Source: Paludibacterium sp. B53371
GTDB taxonomy: Bacteria; Pseudomonadota; Gammaproteobacteria; Burkholderiales; Chromobacteriaceae
Direction of reading: 5' to 3'
Assembly: GCF_018802765.1 (NCBI RefSeq)
Contig: NZ_CP069163.1
Span: forward strand, 496,001-560,000
Length of the DNA stretch: 64,000 bases
The notes beneath the pieces were generated by a model. That model ran no database searches and was not told the origin of the DNA. It saw nothing but the letters and a program-made list of their open reading frames with translations. The stretch's first letter is position 1; each line of letters starts with the position of its first letter. This document shows, one piece after another, positions 29,890-37,629 of this stretch. The position numbers and the translations under genes are program-made.

Positions 29890-31059
29890 ATGAGTGAATA
29901 TTTGTTTACGTCCGAGTCGGTCTCGGAGGGCCATCCGGACAAGGTTGCCGACCAGATTTCCGACGCCATCCTTGACGCGATCCTGCGCGAAGACAAATTC
30001 GGCCGCGTGGCTGCGGAAACGCTGGTGAATACCGGCCTGGTCGTGCTGGCCGGTGAAATTACCACCCATGCCAACATCGATTACATCCAGGTGGCGCGTG
30101 AGACCATCAAGCGTATCGGCTACGACAATTCCGAGCTGGGCTTCGATTATCACGGTTGTGCGGTGATGGCCTGCTACGACAAGCAGTCGCCGGATATTGC
30201 CCAGGGCGTCAACGAAGGCCAGGGGCTGGATCTCGATCAGGGTGCCGGTGACCAGGGCCTGATGTTCGGTTACGCCTGCGACGAGACCCCGACGCTGATG
30301 CCGTTCCCGATCTATTATTCGCATCGCCTGATGCAACGCCAGGCCGAGCTGCGCAAGGATGGTCGTCTGCCATGGCTGCGTCCGGATGCCAAGAGCCAGA
30401 TCACCTGCGTCTACGACAGTGCCACCGGCCTGCCAAAGCGTATCGAAACCGTGGTGCTGTCGACTCAGCACAGCCCGGACATCGATCACAAGACCCTGAC
30501 CGAAGCCGTCATTGAAGACATCGTCAAGCCGGTCCTGCCGCCGAATATGCTGACGGCAGAAACCAAGTTCCTGATCAACCCGACTGGCCGCTTCGTGATT
30601 GGCGGCCCGATGGGCGATTGCGGTCTGACTGGCCGCAAGATCATCGTCGATACCTACGGTGGTGCCGCGCCGCATGGTGGCGGTGCCTTCTCCGGCAAGG
30701 ATCCGTCCAAGGTTGACCGTTCTGCCGCCTATGCCGGTCGCTATGTGGCCAAGAACATCGTGGCCGCCGGTCTGGCGCGTCAGTGCCAGATTCAGGTTTC
30801 CTACGCCATCGGTGTGTCGCAGCCGACCTCGATTGCCGTGGATACCTTCGGTACCAACCGCATTCCCAATGAGCAGATCGTTGAGCTGGTCAAGCGCCAC
30901 TTCGACCTGCGTCCGAAGGGCATCGTACAGATGCTGGACCTGCTGCGTCCGATCTACAGCAAGACCGCGGCCTATGGCCACTTCGGTCGCGAAGAGCCGG
31001 AGTTTACCTGGGAGCGTACCGACAAGGCCGAAGCCCTGAAAGCCGACGCCGGGCTGTAA
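29890..31059 (+). CDS. metK: S-adenosylmethionine synthetase
   Basis: A 389-residue enzyme forming SAM from methionine and ATP. Diagnostic segments: [17 protein letters not shown] (residues 9-25, with the ATP-contact His), [12 protein letters not shown] (about 118-129), [18 protein letters not shown] (about 234-251) and [19 protein letters not shown] (about 261-279, the phosphate-binding P-loop). The standard length is 383-396. It starts the methyl-cycle cluster metK-ahcY-metF on the plus strand. No SAM riboswitch is seen in its short leader. Confidence 0.97.
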   Translation: MSEYLFTSESVSEGHPDKVADQISDAILDAILREDKFGRVAAETLVNTGLVVLAGEITTHANIDYIQVARETIKRIGYDNSELGFDYHGCAVMACYDKQSPDIAQGVNEGQGLDLDQGAGDQGLMFGYACDETPTLMPFPIYYSHRLMQRQAELRKDGRLPWLRPDAKSQITCVYDSATGLPKRIETVVLSTQHSPDIDHKTLTEAVIEDIVKPVLPPNMLTAETKFLINPTGRFVIGGPMGDCGLTGRKIIVDTYGGAAPHGGGAFSGKDPSKVDRSAAYAGRYVAKNIVAAGLARQCQIQVSYAIGVSQPTSIAVDTFGTNRIPNEQIVELVKRHFDLRPKGIVQMLDLLRPIYSKTAAYGHFGREEPEFTWERTDKAEALKADAGL

Positions 31060-31069
31060 TCCACTTATT

Positions 31070-31165
31070 TCCGGGAAGCGCTGCGAGACGGACAACGTCC
31101 CAGGCCCGGTTCAAAACGGCGCTTACCTGACAATCCGTGCCGGGGTGCGGGATGTAGGTAAGCGC
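31070..31165 (+). promoter_or_regulatory. SAH riboswitch upstream of ahcY
   Basis: The leader matches the S-adenosylhomocysteine riboswitch, a class found before ahcY. CCGGG (31071-31075) pairs with CCCGG (31105-31109), a GACG-GACAA-CGTC hairpin occupies 31087-31099, and AAGCGC (31076-31081) pairs with GCGCTT (31119-31124) across AAAACG. Downstream, GGTAAGCGC (31157-31165) is a perfect 9-base complement of 31119-31127, an obvious competing strand for the expression platform. SAH accumulation would be expected to turn on ahcY. Confidence 0.88.
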
Positions 31166-31181
31166 ATCTCCCCCTCGGCCG

Positions 31182-31199
31182 CGTGTAAAGGAACACACG
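31182..31199 (+). promoter_or_regulatory. Hairpin presenting the ahcY Shine-Dalgarno
   Basis: CGTGT (31182-31186) and ACACG (31195-31199) form a 5-bp stem whose loop AAAGGAAC contains the AAAGGA SD, ending directly at the base before the ATG. It may modulate ribosome access as part of the SAH riboswitch platform. Confidence 0.45.
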
Positions 31200-32600
31200 A
31201 TGGCTGAATTCACTGATTTTCTGGTTGCCGATATCCAGCAAGCGGCCTGGGGCCGCAAGGAACTGAGCATCGCCGAGACCGAGATGCCGGGTCTGATGGC
31301 CTTGCGCGAAGAGTATCGTCATCAGCAGCCGCTGCGCGGTGCGCGCATTGCCGGCTCCCTGCACATGACCATTCAGACCGGCGTGCTGATCGAGACGCTG
31401 GTGGCCCTCGGTGCCGATGTGCGCTGGGCGTCGTGCAATATCTTCTCCACCCAGGACCATGCCGCCGCGGCGATTGCCGCCGCCGGGATTCCGGTGTTTG
31501 CCTTCAAGGGTGAAAGCCTGGACGAGTACTGGGAATATACCCACCGCATTTTCGAGTGGCCGGCCGGCCAGTCCGCCAACATGATTCTGGATGATGGCGG
31601 CGATGCCACCTTGCTGTTGATGCTGGGCGCACGGGCCGAACAGGATCGCAGCGTTCTGGCCCATCCGTCCAACGATGAGGAAACCGCGCTGTTTGCCGCG
31701 ATCAAGCGTCATCTGGAAGTGGATGGCCAGTGGTATTCCAAGCGTCTGGTCCAGATCAAGGGCGTGACCGAAGAAACGACCACGGGTGTGCATCGTCTGT
31801 ACCAGTTGCACAAGGAGGGGCGCCTGCCGTTCCCGGCCTTCAACGTCAACGACTCAGTGACCAAGTCCAAGTTCGACAACCTGTACGGTTGCCGTGAATC
31901 GCTGGTCGATGGCATCAAGCGTGCGACTGATGTGATGATTGCCGGCAAGGTGGCCGTCGTGGCGGGCTATGGCGATGTCGGCAAGGGTTGTGCTCAGAGT
32001 CTGCGTGGCCTGGGGGCGACTGTCTGGGTGACGGAGATTGACCCGATCTGCGCCCTGCAGGCGGCCATGGAAGGCTATCGCGTGGTACGCATGGAAGATG
32101 TTGCTGACAAGGCGGACATTTTTGTCACCGCCACCGGTAACGTCAACGTGATCAATCACGCCCACATGAAGGCCATGCGCAACCAGGCCATCGTGTGCAA
32201 TATCGGCCATTTCGATTCGGAAATCGAAGTGTCCAGCCTGCGTCAGTACCAGTGGGAAAACATCAAGCCACAGGTTGATCACATCATCTTCCCGGACGGC
32301 AAACGCATTATCCTGCTGGCCGAAGGGCGCCTGGTCAATCTGGGTTGCGCCACCGGTCACCCGAGTTTCGTCATGTCCAACTCGTTTACCAATCAGGTGC
32401 TTGCCCAGATCGAACTGTTCGTTAATGGCGACCAGTATCAAAAGCAGGTGTATGTCTTGCCCAAGCATCTGGACGAGAAGGTGGCGCGCTTGCACCTCAA
32501 GCGCATTGGCGCCCAGCTGACTGAACTGAGCAATGAGCAGGCCAACTATATTGGCGTGCCGCAAAACGGTCCGTACAAGCCCGATCACTATCGTTATTAA
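31200..32600 (+). CDS. ahcY: S-adenosylhomocysteinase
   Basis: A 466-residue NAD-dependent enzyme that hydrolyses S-adenosylhomocysteine to adenosine and homocysteine, relieving product inhibition of methyltransferases. The NAD-binding Rossmann motif is [15 protein letters not shown] (about residues 257-271). Substrate-binding blocks are [28 protein letters not shown] and [14 protein letters not shown]. It ends in PDHYRY, the typical C-terminal Lys/Tyr tail. The length agrees with the bacterial family. It is controlled by the SAH riboswitch directly upstream. Confidence 0.97.
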   Translation: MAEFTDFLVADIQQAAWGRKELSIAETEMPGLMALREEYRHQQPLRGARIAGSLHMTIQTGVLIETLVALGADVRWASCNIFSTQDHAAAAIAAAGIPVFAFKGESLDEYWEYTHRIFEWPAGQSANMILDDGGDATLLLMLGARAEQDRSVLAHPSNDEETALFAAIKRHLEVDGQWYSKRLVQIKGVTEETTTGVHRLYQLHKEGRLPFPAFNVNDSVTKSKFDNLYGCRESLVDGIKRATDVMIAGKVAVVAGYGDVGKGCAQSLRGLGATVWVTEIDPICALQAAMEGYRVVRMEDVADKADIFVTATGNVNVINHAHMKAMRNQAIVCNIGHFDSEIEVSSLRQYQWENIKPQVDHIIFPDGKRIILLAEGRLVNLGCATGHPSFVMSNSFTNQVLAQIELFVNGDQYQKQVYVLPKHLDEKVARLHLKRIGAQLTELSNEQANYIGVPQNGPYKPDHYRY

Positions 32601-32609
32601 TGCCTGACC

Positions 32610-32658
32610 CGGGGAGGGAGACCACAGTCGTGGTTCTATAATCAGAGTCTCCCCCCCG
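32610..32658 (+). other. Stable hairpin between ahcY and metF
   Basis: A 12-bp stem with one bulged A (CGGGG-A-GGGAGAC at 32610-32622, pairing with 32647-32658) encloses a small ACCAC-AGTC-GTGGT hairpin and a TATAAT-like hexamer. There is no T run after it, so it is not a classical terminator. It could stabilise the ahcY transcript, limit read-through to metF, or overlap a metF promoter. Confidence 0.45.
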
Positions 32659-32695
32659 TCTGATCAATCCGACAAAGAGAGAGCCCGAGGAGCGC

Positions 32696-33532
32696 ATGGC
32701 CGAACGGACATCCAATTTCAGTTTCGAATTTTTCCCGCCCAAGACGCCCGAGGGCATGACTCGTCTGCAGAACACGCTGATGCAGCTGGCTCCGCTGAAG
32801 CCGGAGTTCTTTTCGGTGACCTTCGGTGCCGGTGGCAGCACCCGCGAAGGAACCCTGGCGACGGTGCAAGAGATCCGTTCGCGCGGACTGGCTGTGGCGC
32901 CGCATCTGTCCTGCATCGGTTCGACCCGCGACAATATCCGGGCTTTGCTGGACGAGTATCGTTCCCATGGCGTCCGCCACATCGTGGCCCTGCGCGGAGA
33001 CATGCCCAGCGGCATGGTCGAGGCTGGGGAGTTTCGCTATGCCAACGAACTGGTGGCTTTTATCCGCGAAGAACATGGCGAGCATTTTCATATCGAGGTG
33101 GCGGCTTATCCGGAATTCCATCCTCAGGCGCGTTCCGCCGAGGATGATCTGAATAACTTTGTGCGCAAGATTCATGCAGGCGCCGACTCGGCCATCACGC
33201 AGTACTTTTTCAACATCGACAGCTATCTGCGCTTTGTTGATGAGGTGCGCGCCCGTGGCGTGGATGTGCCGATCGTGCCGGGCATCATGCCAATCAGCAA
33301 TTTCAGTCAGATGTGCCGTTTCTCTGATGCCTGCGGCACGGAAGTGCCGCGCTGGCTGAGGCTGCGCATGCAGGCTTATGGGGACGATGTCGCTTCGGTG
33401 CGAGCCCTGGGGCTGGATGTCGTGACCGAGCTGTGTGACCGTCTGTTGCAGGCCGGTGCGCCAGGGTTGCACTTCTATACGCTGAATCAGGCTGGCGTGG
33501 TCTCAACCATCTGGCAGCGACTAGGCTTGTAA
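32696..33532 (+). CDS. metF: 5,10-methylenetetrahydrofolate reductase
   Basis: A 278-residue FAD-dependent TIM-barrel enzyme producing 5-methyl-THF for methionine synthesis. N-terminal FSFEFFPPKTPEGMTRL (residues 8-24, with the catalytic Glu), SVTFGAGGSTREGT (about 40-53), HLSCIGSTRDNI, ALRGDMPSGM, and PGIMPISNFSQ are all MetF hallmarks. It starts at the ATG after GAGGAGCGC. It completes the methyl cycle with metK and ahcY and is followed by a strong terminator. Confidence 0.96.
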   Translation: MAERTSNFSFEFFPPKTPEGMTRLQNTLMQLAPLKPEFFSVTFGAGGSTREGTLATVQEIRSRGLAVAPHLSCIGSTRDNIRALLDEYRSHGVRHIVALRGDMPSGMVEAGEFRYANELVAFIREEHGEHFHIEVAAYPEFHPQARSAEDDLNNFVRKIHAGADSAITQYFFNIDSYLRFVDEVRARGVDVPIVPGIMPISNFSQMCRFSDACGTEVPRWLRLRMQAYGDDVASVRALGLDVVTELCDRLLQAGAPGLHFYTLNQAGVVSTIWQRLGL

Positions 33533-33547
33533 TAGCCATGACCTAAT

Positions 33548-33570
33548 AAGGGGCTTAGGCCCCTTTTTTT
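33548..33570 (+). terminator. Intrinsic terminator after metF
   Basis: Stem AAGGGGC (33548-33554) pairs with 33559-33565, loop TTAG, followed by a T run to 33570. Confidence 0.9.
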
Positions 33571-33712
33571 GTTTTATGCTGCGGCGCGTCGTAAAAAAGA
33601 CACACACAAAATCATGGGGTTGATGAGGTGATAGCGGCCTGATTTCATGGCTTTGCATAATTTATAATTATTTAATGTTATTTGGGATGAATAGCGAAAT
33701 CATGCAAAACCA

Positions 33713-33741
33713 TTGACCTTGCAATGAGGGGCGGATATCTT
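33713..33741 (+). promoter_or_regulatory. Candidate promoter of the first 24-codon ORF
   Basis: TTGACC (33713-33718), 17-bp spacer, TATCTT (33736-33741). Upstream is an unusually AT-rich stretch (about 33650-33700) that contains further weak promoter-like hexamers such as TTGCAT-N17-TGTTAT. The predicted transcript leader is about 58 bases. Confidence 0.5.
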
Positions 33742-33747
33742 TGATTT

Positions 33748-33787
33748 ACCGGCAAATAAAAGCCATATAAGGCACCTGCCGGTTTTT
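33748..33787 (+). other. Leader hairpin with T run before the first 24-codon ORF
   Basis: ACCGGCA (33748-33754) pairs with TGCCGGT (33777-33783) and is followed by TTTT, an intrinsic-terminator-like structure inside the 5' leader. It could act as an attenuator, giving either a short leader RNA or read-through into the small ORF. Confidence 0.45.
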
Positions 33788-33805
33788 CACTCAAGGAGAG
33801 TTACC

Positions 33806-33880
33806 ATGATCAAGCTTCTGTCCCAACTGCAACACGCCTGGTCCGTTTACCATCGCCAAGGCCGCCGCTATGCCCGCTAA
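33806..33880 (+). CDS. Small basic protein, 24 residues (paralogue 1)
   Basis: An ATG-initiated 24-codon ORF with a strong SD (AAGGAG, 7 bases before the ATG). It has a hydrophobic N-terminal half (MIKLLSQLQHAW), an AWxxY motif and an Arg-rich end (GRRYAR, then TAA). A second ORF of identical length and the same layout lies 232 bases downstream, sharing the AWxxY spacing, the RRxAR C-terminus and the last nine bases GCCCGCTAA. This resembles the front half of DUF1127 small proteins (W..Y then Arg-rich), but the relationship is not certain. No function is assigned. The promoter, SD and paralogue argue that it is real rather than chance. Confidence 0.6.
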   Translation: MIKLLSQLQHAWSVYHRQGRRYAR

Positions 33881-33944
33881 TCCTGGGGATGGCAAACGAA
33901 ACGGGCGACAGTGATGTCGCCCGTTGTCATTTGAGCCCCAGGAT
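33880..33944 (+). terminator. Two-tier 3' hairpin after the first 24-codon ORF
   Basis: An inner 10-bp stem (33900-33909 with 33916-33925) sits inside an outer 9-bp stem ATCCTGGGG/CCCCAGGAT (33880-33888 with 33936-33944). The outer stem begins at the last base of the stop codon. Only weak T runs follow, so it may be a stability element as well as a terminator. Confidence 0.6.
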
Positions 33945-34112
33945 AAAGGCTCGTTGTGCGCAATGGTCATACAACCATATTGTTTTTTAGTTTTTTGGAT
34001 TATTCAGATTAGTCCTATCGAGTGATGGGGCGCTGCGGGCTAAAGTTCTGTCTGACAGCGCGGCCGTGCTTTTGTCCGGCAAGTCTCTACCCCTATATCG
34101 AAGGAGAACAAT

Positions 34113-34187
34113 ATGTTTGTATCGTTCATCAATGCCATCAAACTGGCTTGGCAGCACTACCAGAACCATCGTCGCGTAGCCCGCTAA
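34113..34187 (+). CDS. Small basic protein, 24 residues (paralogue 2)
   Basis: A 24-codon ORF with SD AAGGAGA 7 bases before the ATG. It has a hydrophobic start (MFVSFINAIKLAW), an AWxxY motif and a basic end (NHRRVAR, then TAA). Compared with the ORF at 33806-33880, the W-x-x-Y spacing and the RRxAR tail are the same, with a one-residue shift between them. It is immediately followed by a 20-bp perfect hairpin. A possible promoter is TTGTCC-N16-TATATC directly upstream, though this would leave almost no leader. The pair probably arose by duplication; the function is unknown. Confidence 0.6.
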   Translation: MFVSFINAIKLAWQHYQNHRRVAR

Positions 34188-34195
34188 GCCGCGAT

Positions 34196-34244
34196 GCATA
34201 AAGAAAACGGCCGCTCCTTCCGGAAGCGGCCGTTTTCTTTATGC
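34196..34244. terminator. 20-bp perfect bidirectional terminator
   Basis: Perfect 20-bp stem (34196-34215 with 34225-34244) and a 9-base loop, with AAAGAAAA and TTTTCTTT inside the arms. It ends the small plus-strand ORF and the minus-strand GGDEF gene, whose stop is 10 bases away. Confidence 0.85.
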
Positions 34245-34253
34245 CGGTACCGT

Positions 34254-36092
34254 TCAGCCTGTGCAGTTGCGTCCGGAGGCCTTGGCGCGGTATAGCCCGG
34301 CGTCGGCCTCGGCAATCATCTGATCGATGCTGCTGTGGTTTGCCGTGTCCAGGGCGGCAATCCCCAGGCTGATGGTGAGACGGTCTGCGACACGCGAGCT
34401 GGCGTGGGGCAGGTTCAGTTCCCAGACCGCCTGTCGCAGCGCTTCGGCGCGTGACCTGACGGCCTGGGCGTCCAGTCCCGGCAGCAGCACGGCAAATTCC
34501 TCCCCGCCGATTCGCGCGGCCAGTTCGCCCGGATAAACGAAGAAACGCGTCAGCAGGGCAGCGAGCTGCTGCAGGCATTGATCTCCCGCCAGGTGACCGT
34601 AGTGGTCGTTGTATTCCTTGAAGAAGTCGATATCCAGCATGATCAGCCCGAGGGGCTCCGCCTTGCGGCGCGCCTTGTCGAAGGCCTGACGCTTTTCTTC
34701 GTCAAAGTGACGGCGGTTGGCCAGTCCGGTCAGGCTATCGCTCAAGGCCATGCGTGCCAGGTTGGCATTGGCCTGCTCCAGTTGCTGCTGCGTTTCGGAC
34801 AGATCTTGCAGCTGCTGGCAGCGGATAATCATGTTGGCAAACATATCGGCCAGCAAACGGGCCTGAACCAACTCCTCCTCCTGCCATTGTCTGGCATGGC
34901 GCAGCATGTCACAGCCGAAGACGCCGACCGGGTGGCCGAGGTAGTCGATGCGGATCATCAGCATGCTCTGGATCGCATCCTGCGCGCTGGCCAGATCTGC
35001 CTGCGGGAGTGACTGGCAGTGCGGCAGGTTCAGCACGCCCTCGCGCATCAGGGTGGCGAACAATGATGGCCGTGCCGTCAGGGGAGCAAATCCCAGTCCC
35101 TCCTTGCCGCTGTCGATCCCTGGTGCCTGCCACTCGTGCACCATGCTGACGATTTGCAGGTGATCGACGCCGATCAGGTAGCAGCGATCGACATCCATGA
35201 ACTGACCAATCTGCATCAGGGCCTGCGACATGGCCAGATTCACTTCTGCCAGCGGGATGTTGATGAAGCGTGAGGAAATCGCCGAGACCAGTTGCTGGAA
35301 ATTCAGCAGCCTGTCCAGCTGCGCGGTGCGTTCTTCCACCCGGCGTGCCAGCTCATCGCGCGCCTGGGTCAGGGCGGTTTCATAACGCTCGCGGTCGGCC
35401 AGATGGTTGTTGATGCTGGTGCGCATGGCATTGAACGACGCCAGCAACTGGGTCATCTCGTCTTCGATATGGCTGGGATAGTTCAGGCGAAACGTCGGTG
35501 TCGCCTCGCCAGGCCGGAAGGTGCGTGCCGCCTGGGCCAGCTGCTGGACCGGCAAGACGAAGCGGCGGCGCAGAATAAAGACGATCAGCAGTGCCAGTGC
35601 CGTGAAGTCGAGGACACGCTGCGCCATGCTGCTGAGCAGATCGTTGACGATTTCGCTTTGAACCGGCTTGTTGGAGACGAACAGTGTCAGCGTGCCGAGT
35701 GACTCGCGGGTGCCGTGATTGAGGTGAACGTCCAGGTGGTAGACGTTGTGGGGGGCGTTGCCGGCATGCGGGCTGTCATAGCGCAGGCGCTGCCCCAGGC
35801 GTGTCTCCAGAATGACTGATTCGACGCCATTGATGGCGCTGATGCTGGCCAGTTCCTTCTGGGTGGTGTTGAGTTCGACATCCCAGACGCTCTGCGCCAG
35901 CAGCGGCATGTACAGGGTGTTGACCGTCTCCGGGATCTCGGCGAGGCGTTTCTGGCCGTGATAAAACAGCAGGCCGGCGCGTACGGCACTGACCAGAAGC
36001 CAAAACAGAACCGCATAGAGCAGGATCTGCTGCAGCACCTGTATTGCCAGCGGTTTGAAACGCATCCGACGCCCTTGCTGGATGACCCGCAT
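34254..36092 (-). CDS. Membrane sensor diguanylate cyclase (GAF-GGDEF)
   Basis: A 612-residue inner-membrane signalling protein. It has TM1 (about 13-33), a periplasmic sensing stretch to about residue 150, TM2 (about 152-172), a HAMP-like linker, a coiled-coil (about 235-265), a GAF-type domain (about 275-430) and a C-terminal GGDEF domain. The GGDEF domain is catalytically intact: DSLTGLANRRHF, DIDFFKEYNDHYGH and active-site GGEEF near residue 527. The residues five before GGEEF do not form an RxxD inhibitory site, so product feedback is not expected. Synthesis of c-di-GMP from GTP is inferred; the sensed signal is unknown. MRFKPLAIQ at residue 10 is an alternative start. Confidence 0.9.
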   Translation of the reverse strand: MRVIQQGRRMRFKPLAIQVLQQILLYAVLFWLLVSAVRAGLLFYHGQKRLAEIPETVNTLYMPLLAQSVWDVELNTTQKELASISAINGVESVILETRLGQRLRYDSPHAGNAPHNVYHLDVHLNHGTRESLGTLTLFVSNKPVQSEIVNDLLSSMAQRVLDFTALALLIVFILRRRFVLPVQQLAQAARTFRPGEATPTFRLNYPSHIEDEMTQLLASFNAMRTSINNHLADRERYETALTQARDELARRVEERTAQLDRLLNFQQLVSAISSRFINIPLAEVNLAMSQALMQIGQFMDVDRCYLIGVDHLQIVSMVHEWQAPGIDSGKEGLGFAPLTARPSLFATLMREGVLNLPHCQSLPQADLASAQDAIQSMLMIRIDYLGHPVGVFGCDMLRHARQWQEEELVQARLLADMFANMIIRCQQLQDLSETQQQLEQANANLARMALSDSLTGLANRRHFDEEKRQAFDKARRKAEPLGLIMLDIDFFKEYNDHYGHLAGDQCLQQLAALLTRFFVYPGELAARIGGEEFAVLLPGLDAQAVRSRAEALRQAVWELNLPHASSRVADRLTISLGIAALDTANHSSIDQMIAEADAGLYRAKASGRNCTG

Positions 36093-36143
36093 CCACGGGC
36101 CGTGGGTGACAGCCGGAACGGTCGGCGCCGTTCCGGCCCGGGA

Positions 36144-36641
36144 TTAGCGCAGGTGGCTCAGCGGCAGAGCCGTGGTGCGCTTGAACTCTTTCAGGACGAA
36201 GCTCGATTTGACGTCTTCGACCCCTTGCTGTTGCAACAGCTCGTTCATGACGAAACGTGAAAAATGCTCCATGTCTTCGAAATGAACCTGCAGCAGATAG
36301 TCCATTTCGCCGGTCATGGCGAAGCAATTGACGACTTCGGTCCAGCGCTGAACGGCATCGACAAAGCTCTGATTGTGCGAATTGCCGCGCTTTTCCAGTG
36401 TGACACGCACGAAAGCCTGCAAACCGAGGCCGATCTTGGCAGGATCCAAAAGTGCAACATATTGGCTGATGACCCCCGATTCTTCCAGCTGTTTCAGGCG
36501 GCGCAGACACGGAGAAGGAGACAACGCGACCCGTTCGGCCAGCTCTACGTTGGTCAATCTCCCGTTGAGTTGCAGCTCCGCCAGAATCCTCAAGTCGGTC
36601 TTATCTAGTGTAAGACTTGGCATCTCTTGTCCTTTTGTCAT
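36144..36641 (-). CDS. Lrp/AsnC family transcriptional regulator
   Basis: A 165-residue regulator. The N-terminal winged HTH (LDKTDLRILAELQLNGRLTNVELAERVALSPSPCLRRLKQLE region, about 12-52) is followed by the RAM/AsnC ligand-binding domain (VALLDPAKIGLGLQAFVRVTLEK, then GEMDYLLQVHFEDMEHFSRF). It is divergent from phhA-hppD, with a 151-base shared control region, so it is the likely regulator of phenylalanine/tyrosine degradation, probably responding to an aromatic amino acid. MPSLTL at residue 7 is an alternative start. Confidence 0.93.
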   Translation of the reverse strand: MTKGQEMPSLTLDKTDLRILAELQLNGRLTNVELAERVALSPSPCLRRLKQLEESGVISQYVALLDPAKIGLGLQAFVRVTLEKRGNSHNQSFVDAVQRWTEVVNCFAMTGEMDYLLQVHFEDMEHFSRFVMNELLQQQGVEDVKSSFVLKEFKRTTALPLSHLR

Positions 36642-36673
36642 GGTGTGTTGAAATTTTGTTCTTTTATCTTTGC

Positions 36674-36726
36674 ATTATAAGACATATTAGCTAGGAAATT
36701 GGCGAAAGACTTCTCTAGAATAAAAT
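36674..36726. promoter_or_regulatory. Divergent control region Lrp-type regulator / phhA
   Basis: Plus strand: TTGGCG (36699-36704), a 16-bp spacer and TAAAAT (36721-36726) upstream of phhA. Minus strand: a perfect -10 TATAAT (complement of 36674-36679) upstream of the Lrp-type gene. The two promoters are back to back, suiting joint control by the Lrp-type protein. Confidence 0.5.
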
Positions 36727-36792
36727 GCCTAACATGCCTATTTTACACGCGGAAGTTATCTCTTCGGAATCAATAAGTAAGGAAAAGATGCA

Positions 36793-37569
36793 ATGTATAC
36801 CACTGATGCAGGCTTGATCCGTCCGGACATGAAGATGGCATTAGTGCAACAGCAGGATATCCATGAGGTACCTGTCCCTGCATATAGTCCGATCGAGCAT
36901 CAGACCTGGGCTACCTTGCTGGCCAATCAGCAACGGGTCCTGCCCGGACGAGCCTGCCGAGAGTTCCTGAGCGGTCTGGAGGCCATCGACTTTCCGCGTG
37001 ATCATATTCCGCGTCTGGCCGACATCAGCGATCGGGTCGAAGCCTGCACTGGCTGGCGGCTGGTGCGTGTGGACGGCATCGTGCCGGATGCCGAGTTTTT
37101 TGCCCTGCTGGCCTCGCGGCATTTCCCCTCAACGGATTTCATTCGCAAGCCCGAAGAGCTGGGTTATACCCCGGCGCCGGACATGTTTCATGATCTGATG
37201 GGGCATGTGCCCCTGCTGACGGATCCCCGTTTCTGTGCTTTTTTCGAGCGCTTTGGTCAGGTGGGGGTCAAAGCCTTTGAACTCGACCATCCGGCCAGGG
37301 AATGGTTGCCAAGAATTTACTGGTATGCCGTGGAGTTTGGCCTGATTCGCGAGGGTGATGAACATCGTATTTATGGTTCAGGCATCTTGTCGTCCCCGGA
37401 TGAGGTGTTGTTCAGCCTCTCGGATCAAACCCGGAAGTGTCCTTTTGATATCGAGGTGGTGAGTGCCGAGCCCTACGATATCTGGCACATGCAGCAAAAG
37501 CTGTTCGTCATCGAGAGTTTCGATCAACTGGAGCAGTCGTTTGCCCGCTGGGCGGACGCCCTGTTCTGA
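36793..37569 (+). CDS. phhA: Phenylalanine 4-monooxygenase
   Basis: A 258-residue iron- and tetrahydropterin-dependent hydroxylase converting phenylalanine to tyrosine. The iron ligands are the two His of DMFHDLMGHVPLL (about residues 132-144) and the Glu in YWYAVEFGLI (about residue 182). The size and monodomain layout match short bacterial PAHs such as that of Chromobacterium violaceum. No pterin carbinolamine dehydratase (phhB) is adjacent. It is followed 60 bases later by hppD, giving a short Phe-to-homogentisate route (the aminotransferase is elsewhere). Confidence 0.95.
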   Translation: MYTTDAGLIRPDMKMALVQQQDIHEVPVPAYSPIEHQTWATLLANQQRVLPGRACREFLSGLEAIDFPRDHIPRLADISDRVEACTGWRLVRVDGIVPDAEFFALLASRHFPSTDFIRKPEELGYTPAPDMFHDLMGHVPLLTDPRFCAFFERFGQVGVKAFELDHPAREWLPRIYWYAVEFGLIREGDEHRIYGSGILSSPDEVLFSLSDQTRKCPFDIEVVSAEPYDIWHMQQKLFVIESFDQLEQSFARWADALF

Positions 37570-37629
37570 TCTGTCCGGACCGATATCCCGCAGAGGATGG
37601 TCCTTCGCCTACAAAAACGGAGAAACTGC

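Noticed and set aside
33987-34199. 70-codon minus-strand frame opposite the second 24-codon ORF
   Set aside because: No SD or family features, and the plus-strand micro-ORF has a strong SD, a paralogue and a terminator.
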